64,000 bases of DNA from Hymenopus coronatus. Lineage: Eukaryota > Arthropoda > Insecta > Mantodea > Hymenopodidae. The notes below the pieces were generated by a model. The model saw only the letters and a list, made by a program, of their open reading frames with translations. It searched no databases and was not told where the DNA came from. A program made the translations under genes and the position numbers. The stretch spans positions 33,346,501-33,410,500 of the forward strand of contig CM060895.1 of the NCBI GenBank assembly GCA_030762935.1, read 5' to 3'. Of the stretch, positions 57,035 through 64,000 are shown one piece after another; positions within the stretch are counted from its first letter, which is position 1, and every line of letters starts with the position of its first letter.

Positions 57035-57604
57035 ATCAATAAATTTGAGAAAAGTATAAGAATTTGAAACTTTAAACAAATAATGAGTATCTCGGAAATG
57101 GTTAACTCCACAACATATGTATACAACATTATATTTTGTTAAAACACATGATTTGAGTTTTTGTGAAGCAACTTTTTGCCAATATGTTACGATTTGTAGT
57201 TATACAAAAGTCATCCAGAATGAAGAGATCTTCAGAAGCTATTCCAATAAATTTGAGATATACATTGTATTTATGGAAAATATCTGAAACATATGGTATT
57301 TTAATTGAAGTCGTTAGAGCCTTTGTGGAGAAAATCAAAATTTATGAATTTTTCCAAGTAAAGTGTAGTTTTTCGTATTCGTATAAGATGCTCAACTAAA
57401 ATACCAAGTTTCCATTTTTTGTTGTTGTTATGCTGTTCATAGACACGGAGATATACATATTTTTCTAAAGATGCTACCTTTTTATTATGTGGACTGCAAA
57501 ACACATATTTTCAGTGAAATGTCGGTATTGAATTTTTGGGTAGAATACAATATTTCTTTACCTACTATGTATATACATAATACTCGGTAGAGAAAATAAA
57601 AACA
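57035..57604 (+). repeat. Diverged family P copy, second of three in tandem
   Basis: It starts near 'aaatttgagaaaagtataag' and ends 'cggtagagaaaataaaaac'. Same diverged subfamily. Confidence 0.7.
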
Positions 57605-57611
57605 TGAATAT

Positions 57612-58175
57612 CGACTTCACACATTTAAGAAAAATATAAAATCTGGAGAATTTAAACAAATAACAAGAAATATCTTGGAAATGGTGAACAACATAAAAGT
57701 AAATTTAACATAAATTGTATGTGTTGATAATGCCTGCGTTTTCGTGTATACATTTTTTGCCTATCTCTTAATGTTTAGCAGTTATGTAACAGACATCTGG
57801 AGTGAATAAAACTTTAATTATGATTCCAAGAAACTTTTGGGTTATACATTGCATTTTTTGAATATATCTTAAACTTATCGCATTTTAATTGAAAACGTTA
57901 GAACCATTTTTGACAAAATAAAAAACTTTGAACATTTTTCAAGTAACAGGTATTTTGAAGTGGGGATTTGGTTGAAAGTCTTTGAGTCGCGTCGTTTAAA
58001 GATGCTGAACTTAAATATTAAGTTTGGTATTTAACCGTTCCCAGACACACACGGCCTTTTTTCTGGAAATGAATGTTTTCTTTTCCAGGGGACCTCAAAA
58101 CACGTATTTATGATTAAATATAATTTTTAAATGAAAGACAAATATCCTATGTACTATGTATGTAGAAAGTAAAAG
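57612..58175 (+). repeat. Diverged family P copy, third of three in tandem
   Basis: It starts at the same internal point as the second copy ('catttaagaaaaatataaaa') and ends 'actatgtatgtagaaagtaa'. The repeat period of about 575 bases suggests local tandem amplification. Confidence 0.68.
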
Positions 58176-58179
58176 TAAA

Positions 58180-58625
58180 ATAAGAAGAAACACCTTTAAA
58201 AGAATTATATGTATATAAGAACGAAGAAACGACTTTTGTATTCATATAAAATGGATTGTATATTTATTGATATAAATTTAATGCTATTAATGCTGTGCCT
58301 CTGTTTTATGCCAAGGCCGCAGCTGCCTGACCTACACATCGGCCGAAATGAAAGTAAACTCAGTATTATGCCAATGAGAAGAAGCGGTGCAGGACGTATC
58401 AAGGGTACATTTATAAGCAGTGAGCTGTCTCAGTCGTTGCTTCGTCTTCGAATTGTGAACTGTCTCGATAATATGAGTGTTGTGTGTGGATTTCCTTACG
58501 AATGTTATTCTCTTATTAGTCCATGCATCATGTAGACAGTTGTGAAGACAATTTAAGCAGCAATTTCCTGGTTATTCACTTCTGGTTGAAGACACTGTGA
58601 GATGTTTGGTCATTAAATTTAGAAC
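58180..58625. other. Spacer with a 108-codon open frame of unknown meaning
   Basis: The frame 58209-58535 has a hydrophobic segment (IDINLMLLMLCLCF, about residues 20-33) followed by basic residues. I recognise no family and see no supporting context, so this is unassigned sequence. Confidence 0.25.
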
Positions 58626-58634
58626 AACGGTATT

Positions 58635-58880
58635 GTTACATATTAAACCAAAGAAACGAAAACATGTTCTATCGGAGGAAAAGCTGGACGAAAGTTGCTG
58701 CATTCCAACGTTTACCAAAGAAGCATCTCACCACTGTTGCAAAGCAAGTGGGTGTTTCATAAACCTCTGTTCATACAGTTTAAAATTGAAACGCTGCGGT
58801 TGACTATAGTGCAGAAATTATGCACATTACGCAAGAAGAAATTTTGCACATGAATAGTAATTTCATCCGAAATGTCAAGA
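58635..58880 (+). pseudogene. Transposase helix-turn-helix fragment
   Basis: In shifting frames it reads 'LSEEKLDE', 'LPKKHLTTVAKQVGVS' and 'LRLTIVQKL' (58791-58817). These resemble the second DNA-binding helix-turn-helix of arthropod DDE transposases related to the Tc1/mariner superfamily. Stops and frameshifts break it. It lies just outside the TIR element that starts at 59026, and may come from a related copy or an older insertion. Confidence 0.45.
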
Positions 58881-59389
58881 ATGTCTTCGCACAGATCACA
58901 CCACTTTCAATAACAAGGTTATTATTCAGTACATATATGTTACTAACTCTCGTGAGTAATTATCGTGGGAGTTGTAGACTGTGTGCGGAGCACGCATTCG
59001 CGTGATCTGCGACGAAGACAGCGTATACAGGCTGTAACAAACTATAAGGCACAAAGTGTAGGACATATTCCTCACACGTAGATGAAGAAATTATGTTATA
59101 TGAGCATTGGTCTGTAAACGTTTTATTACCATGTTACAACTCATTTTCTCCAACTCATTAACCATGGGAAACACACACGAACAGAACGTTAGAATTATAG
59201 GGGACATGCACTCTTGGTTACGTCTGGTCACGTTGTTATGATCGTAGGTGCAGTGTTTTGTTTAATTATTCCTGTTGCTATTGCTTGTTTACAGATATCA
59301 TCAACTGTTCCAGTGAGCAGTACAATCTTGGCAAGCACACGGGTACTACGAACCCGTTGGCCCGTGCAATGACAGTGTAGGCAAATACA

Positions 59390-59476
59390 GAGCTGGCAGA
59401 TGCCCATCTGATGTGTGGATTAGGAGATGGCAATGACATTCGAGCTCAACGTTTATACCGGGAGAGATTTCCAGGT
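59390..59476 (+). pseudogene. N-terminal helix-turn-helix of the TIR-element transposase
   Basis: The 29-codon reading contains 'ADAHLMCGLGDGNDIRAQRL' followed by 'YRERFPG'. It matches my recollection of the arthropod helix-turn-helix domain catalogued as DUF4817, typically '(M/A)D.H..YG..NGN...A.R.Y.E.FP'. It should recognise the element's ends. The upstream and downstream frames are closed and no initiating Met is in frame nearby. Confidence 0.6.
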
Positions 59477-60572
59477 GTGGCGGGAATTATTGTTTCGGGG
59501 CTTTGGAGGGGATTAAGGTAACGGGTTGGATTGCCGGCTAGCCAAGGAACTGTGTGATAATCTCAGGGTGTGCAGGGAGAAACCTGAATAAAACTCTGCT
59601 ACTGGTTTACTTTCCTGCATGTAATGTTTCACTTTTCCTCTGGCCGTCCAAAGTGCAAGAACTCATTAGCCTCCCCAAAACAAAACCGGTCACAAATTAT
59701 TGTATGTGTTTCGCCTTCCCTTTCTGCTAATCTCACTCTTAATTCCCTTTCTCTGTGAACAAACTCTTTCACATCGCGGACTAGTAACTTCTCATTTCGC
59801 TGTGAGCTACACTCGACGTGGGTTCACTACACGGTGTCAAGACTTGTGGCTGTCGATGTGCACCCCGTCTTTCCCGAAGCTCCCGCGGCTAGATAAGAGT
59901 CTATTCGCCGCCCCTTTTCTAGGACTTGCCTAGACTTTTTCTATCTTCGTTACTTTCACCGATTTTATTGGCCAAAACTGTGTTGCATTTTTATATTTTG
60001 TCGCGTTTTCATTGGGTCTCATGAATTTAGACGCCACGCTATATCCTTACTTCTATTAACATGTTAACGCGCCTCATTAAACTTTTTGTGTGTGGTGGGG
60101 CGTGAAGTTTGTTTGGGGTTTTTCCGCTCATTGCTCGTAGCTGAGTTTCTGCATATCAGCTAGCTTGCCTTACCCTTTTGTTCGCTAGCTTTGCTACCTT
60201 TTCTTTCCTTCTGGACTCACGATCTTTCGTGTTTCAAACAATTTTATTTCATGTTTATCTTCCATTTTAATATAGCTAACATTGTTTAAGTAGTTTTGGT
60301 TCTGTTTTAATTGTGATTGTATTCTATTTATTACTTTTTTTTTCTTAAACTTTCTCTGTTTATTCGTGTTATTTTTCTTTCTTGTTTAATTAATTTGTTA
60401 TATTTCATTTGTTTTTTCTAATGTTTTATTATCACGTTACTCTTATTTGTCTGTCTAGTTTTATCACTTCATAGGACGATGGTGGCCCACCAAGAAAACT
60501 TTTGAAGCCATTATCGTCGTCTTCGGAAACAAGGGGCATTTCAACCTGATACTCGCGTCAGAGATATAACAG

Positions 60573-60647
60573 CGCATCCGGGATTCACTACGACAGCGGA
60601 TTGAGGCATATATCAATGCTCACAGAGGCCATATTGAACATCTGTGA
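60573..60647 (+). pseudogene. C-terminus of the TIR-element transposase
   Basis: The last 24 codons read 'RIRDSLRQRIEAYINAHRG' then 'HIEHL' and a TGA at 60645-60647. The 'R....(I/V)......GGHFEHL' style ending is typical of this DDE transposase group. The stop falls directly inside the right inverted repeat boundary, the position expected for an intact element. The catalytic core between 59480 and 60480 is not recognisable. Confidence 0.62.
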
Positions 60648-60814
60648 TATGCTAGTACGTTCTATTCTTGTGTGTTTCCCATGACTAACGAGTTGGGAAA
60701 AATGAGTTGTAACATGGTAACAAACCGTTTCCAGACCCATATTCATACAACATAATTACTTCGTCTACATATGAGGAATGTGTCCTGTCTTGCTTTTTTG
60801 TTACATCCTGTATA

Positions 60815-61180
60815 AGACTCGGAACTTGGGCCCTGGTGTGTCCTGCGGTGATCTCAGGCCACAAGTATAACTTAAACAAACGATAGCACAACTCAATGGT
60901 AGTTCCTGTGTGTTGGTAAGAGGAACTGAACAGAGATCGGGTATATACACAAGGTCCATAATTCCGAGACTTAATAATGTGCATATATTAATTACAGCAT
61001 AAGTGGTTTGAAAGAAAATCAAAGACAATTATATATGTTGGGATAAAAAGATTTCCAGAATGTTTATTATTATTGTTATTTTTATTATTTTGTTTGCCGA
61101 AATATATGCCATGTGGCACATTTCAGTTTCTGGTGTTGTCAGCATTCATGATATCACTTTAACGTTGTTATTTTAAATGT
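60815..61180. other. No feature recognised
   Basis: Spacer without coding region or repeat relation. Confidence 0.35.
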
Positions 61181-61189
61181 CACATTTAT

Positions 61190-61375
61190 ACACTCTCATT
61201 CTCTCCCGCATTAATGCTGCTAAAATTTCCGGAGAATAGGAAATGATTCTGGAAGAAGAAATATCCCCTCCGCCAATTGGGAATCGAACCCGCGATCTTT
61301 GTAGTTAGAGAATCCAGAACCTCTCGATCATAGATACAGTCAAATTTATTCATCACCATAGCGACCATTCGGATT
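61190..61375 (-). repeat. tRNA-like SINE head
   Basis: On the minus strand, a B box GGGTTCGATTCCC lies at about 61279-61291, preceded by 'gatcgagaggttctggattc'. A full tRNA cloverleaf is not apparent, so a SINE head is more likely than a tRNA gene. Confidence 0.4.
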
Positions 61376-61389
61376 TCAGCGCAGTTTGT

Positions 61390-62225
61390 TATCCTCTATT
61401 GTTTAAATAAATCTTTGCAATAGAATAAAAAGTTTACACCACAGTTATGATTAGTATTTATTATGTTATATATGCAATTTTAATGCCGTTTGATTTCACT
61501 TGTATTATTTTAAAATGCGTTGATTCCTTTTCTGATATAGACTTTTCCTATCTGTTTCCTAAACGTGTTTCTGTAGGGGACTGTAGGGGACAGCAGTATG
61601 GTTAAAACTGCAGTTGTTTCACTATAAACATTCATTTATTTTCCTTCACAACTCGCTGATCCAAACCAGAATTGCAAAACAATTTTTAGTGAAACGAATC
61701 CGGGCTTTTTAGAACAGTGATGCGCGTTTCAAACAAATGGATTAAAAATTCCATTAGAACTTTATTTGCAAAAAGCAAGTTTTAGTTGTTGCATGTTTAA
61801 CAACCTCACTAACAGGAACTAATTGAGAGGTACCTAACCGAAATTAGTGAAATCTGTCTATCTCTGCTCCATTTGCATTTTGTATAAAGAGGAATTGCTT
61901 CATCACCTCTATCATAAATGAAAAAAATTACAAAAAGTGTAGCAAGCCAAAATATACAATTTGAAATAATCCATCAGGAGGTACTGTCAAACCGTGGTAC
62001 ACATTATCTTGCAACAATTTAATTTGTTATTATTGTTCTTTCCTTGGCTCTGCGAAAATATTAATAAATTAGATACAAGATGAAAAGGATAATAATAATT
62101 AATCACAAGATAAAAATAAAACGTCAAATCTTGCTGAGAATAAGAATATTAATAAAATGTTAAGTATATTTAATCTCCTGTGGCAAAAAATATATTATAC
62201 AAGGCTAAAACATTAACTATAATAA
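61390..62225. other. No feature recognised
   Basis: AT-rich. 'gtaggggact' is repeated directly at about 61573-61592. No coding region. Confidence 0.35.
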
Positions 62226-62234
62226 TTATTTTGA

Positions 62235-62330
62235 TAGCCTCTGTAATCGAGCAGTCAGCGAACTGACTTCACACCGGGAGGTCACGGATTCGATTCTCGA
62301 AAAGAGCTAGGAATTTTTATTTAACCAGAA
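62235..62330 (+). repeat. tRNA-like SINE head
   Basis: 'gtaatcgagcagtcagcgaa' plays the A-box part and 'GGATTCGATTC' (62286-62296) is a near-consensus B box. A short body follows, then a GT-rich stretch at 62367-62410. Confidence 0.45.
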
Positions 62331-62334
62331 TTAT

Positions 62335-62955
62335 TCCTTATCTACCACAAAACCTGGAAGTATGCATGTGAGAGTGAATGTGTCTGTGTGCGAGTGTGTG
62401 TGTATGCGTTTGTTTAATGATACAATATGATTAACCTAATGACATTAGCTTATAGTGAACATATGAGTTGTTTCACAGACCAAAGCCCTCGATATAACAG
62501 AAGTTAAAGGGAGGTGTATATAAAGGAAACAATAAATAATATTATTTATTTATTATTATTTTAGTCAAGTATCTGTATTTATCTTGCTGGATATGAAAAT
62601 TATGGTACCAATGTTGGTTGTCTTATAGATAATGGCTATAAATAAATTGGCGTAGATATTAGCTGGTATCAGCGAAAATTAAAATCTGTACTGAAAGAGA
62701 GAAATATCAGATCCTTCAAAAGCCGTTTCAAACTTTAAACCTCTTTAAATATTATAATATTGAGATAAGATAAAAACAAGAAATAGCACACTGGGCAAGC
62801 GATGGGTTCTTTTTATTTATTTATTTTATTTTTCAGTTCACCGTTACTATGGATACAGTTTTGTTGAATGGATGCAGTTTATTCATACTGCTGTAAGAAT
62901 TTGTAAATTACAAACCACAGCTCCATGACTAAATGATAGAAAAATTATATATCTG
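62335..62955. other. No feature recognised
   Basis: AT-rich with GT repeats near 62380-62405. Confidence 0.35.
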
Positions 62956-62959
62956 TTTT

Positions 62960-63300
62960 CTTTGATATGCTTTTGGAATGTGGTATAAAATTTTGAAAAA
63001 AATAAGTGGAAAATTGCTTAATGTGGAACATTTTGAGTATGGAAAATATTGGAAAAAAGTTTATGAGAAAATAAGTTTTAAATTTGGGAGTATCCATTAA
63101 TAAGCATGTGCCTACTCACTTATAGCTTCAGTTATTTGGTAGTTCAGGTGCGCCAAGTGGGATATCTGAACATTTTCTTACATTTTAGAATTCATAGCAT
63201 TTTGTTGAGAAAAAATCATTTTAATATCTCGTAATATTTGGTCAAATCTCCTAGACGCATCAACTTAAATGAAAAACTATGAAGACTTGATACCCTTTTA
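62960..63300 (+). repeat. Diverged repeat shared with 6900-7165
   Basis: 'attttgagtatggaaaat' (about 63029-63046), a 'gttatttggtagttcaggtg' block and 'acattttagaattcat' follow in the same order as on the minus strand of 6900-7165. Confidence 0.45.
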
Positions 63301-63960
63301 ATATTATACAAAAATTATATACCACAAAGGCTGTACCTAAATGTTGAGGGGATGCAAATAAGTCATCCGTTTTGTTGGCGCTGTTTTCGGAAGCTAGAGG
63401 AAACAATCCAATTTTAATTTGTTTCAACTCATACTCGTTTAATTAAACACAAATAAAACAGTAATTGCAGGATATGACGTTTTCACTGATGAACACGCGT
63501 TCTAAAAGTTAAAACGTTCTTAAATGGAAATCATTGAAGCGACATTTTATAGCTGATTGGGGTTTTTTGTTGTTTTCACCCCAGCTGAAATCATTGTGTT
63601 ATCATAAATGTCAAGAGTACACGAATGCAATAATTGTATGATTTTGAATGGAAATGTTTAAAATTAGTGATGTGAAATATTCAGTAATTATTCTGTTCCT
63701 ATAAAGTAATTTTCAGTATCTTTATATACACTTTAAAGTTAAGGCAGAGAGAGAGAGATGCTTAAATGCTATAATCTAAGGACATCATCTTATAATTGCG
63801 AAATAAGAAACGTTCTTATCTCCAAGGCTACACTAAGAGATGGAAAACACAAGTTTTTCAGCTCCCGACTGCAGCGTATCCGAGGAACAGCGTACAACCA
63901 CACAGAACTACACAGTGAAAAGGCATACATCTTTTGATTATTAAAAAGTGACGAAACAAT
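63301..63960. other. No feature recognised
   Basis: AT-rich. A short GA run lies at 63745-63758. Confidence 0.35.
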
Positions 63961-63963
63961 ATA

Positions 63964-64000
63964 TTTTACCTTCTCTACACGTACATAGTGTATAGAGAAG
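63964..64000 (-). repeat. Family P copy, cut by the window edge
   Basis: The last 37 bases ('ttttaccttctctacacgta' then 'catagtgtatagagaag') are the palindrome end of a new copy continuing beyond the window. Confidence 0.85.

Larger units (their letters stand above)
59026..60812 (+). mobile_element. TIR transposon with long inverted repeats and TA duplication
   Basis: 59026-59192 and 60655-60812 are inverted copies of each other with high similarity; both start 'tacagg(c/a)tgtaacaaa' from the outside and contain 'atgttacaactcattttt'-like and 'catgggaaacacaca' blocks. TA dinucleotides at 59024-59025 and 60813-60814 are consistent with a TA target duplication. Inside are an N-terminal helix-turn-helix fragment (59390-59476) and a transposase C-terminus ending at 60647, with unrelated sequence between. 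It is a defective member of a Tc1/mariner-like group; length is 1.79 kb. Confidence 0.82.

Noticed and set aside
58209..58535. 108-codon open frame with a hydrophobic segment and dibasic sites, possibly a secreted peptide precursor
   Set aside because: No known neuropeptide motif or amidation/cleavage pattern is convincing, the hydrophobic stretch is not at the N-terminus, and the frame lies among transposon debris.
61279..61291. A functional tRNA gene at the B-box match
   Set aside because: The acceptor, D-arm and anticodon arms do not pair into a cloverleaf by eye; a SINE head is the simpler reading.
1..64000. CRISPR arrays, bacterial operons, rRNA genes
   Set aside because: None is present; repeat spacing, splice-donor signal, SINEs and LINEs all indicate a eukaryotic nuclear sequence.

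Overview
This is a eukaryotic, AT-rich intergenic or intronic window packed with transposable elements. I found no intact host protein-coding gene. The mobile elements point to an arthropod, most likely an insect with a large genome: a Jockey-type LINE whose gag-like protein carries three CCHC knuckles, two mariner transposase lineages, several tRNA-headed SINE families, and a TIR transposon with an arthropod-type helix-turn-helix domain. A polyneopteran insect (cockroach, termite, stick insect) would fit, but that is a guess. Almost every gene-like piece is broken, as expected for old transposon remains.

The dominant feature is one interspersed repeat family, called family P here. A full copy is about 0.82-0.9 kb. 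One end starts AAATCTGATGTG with a small hairpin. The other end carries a palindrome of about 38 nt centred on CTATGTACATAG, followed by GAGAAAGTAAAAA. In between lie a length-variable CA/GT tract and a short internal palindrome. I count about 40 copies and fragments in both orientations, covering by rough addition over a third of the window. In the feature list '+' means the copy runs from the CTGATGTG end to the palindrome end, and '-' is the reverse.

Layout: 0.4-2 kb, two tRNA-headed SINEs and a family P copy; 2.1-2.8 kb, a TIR-flanked repeat; 4.17-5.25 kb, an internally deleted mariner with TIRs and TA duplication; 5.87-6.27 kb, a 37-bp minisatellite; 9.34-9.93 kb, a THAP-domain exon with a frame-disrupted second half; 10.3-10.9 kb, the 3' end of a Jockey-type LINE; 11.6-43.9 kb, mostly family P with nested SINEs, a mariner fragment (33.5 kb), a LINE tail (35.9 kb) and a possible piggyBac fragment (41.7 kb); 44.95-49.96 kb, a nearly full-length but broken Jockey-type LINE on the minus strand; 50.1-58.2 kb, more family P and SINEs; 58.6-60.8 kb, transposase remains including a 1.79-kb element with long TIRs; 60.8-64 kb, largely featureless apart from two tRNA-like heads, and the start of one more family P copy at the right edge.

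How the parts relate: the LINEs supply the sort of machinery that mobilises SINEs, and SINEs with recognisable target-site duplications sit inside family P copies, so family P is the older layer. The most interesting candidates are family P itself (its class is unclear to me), its back-to-back copies forming a long inverted repeat near 14.56 kb, and the TIR element at 59.0-60.8 kb. All calls come from reading the sequence; no database search or computed alignment was possible, and copy boundaries are approximate to about 5-20 bases.
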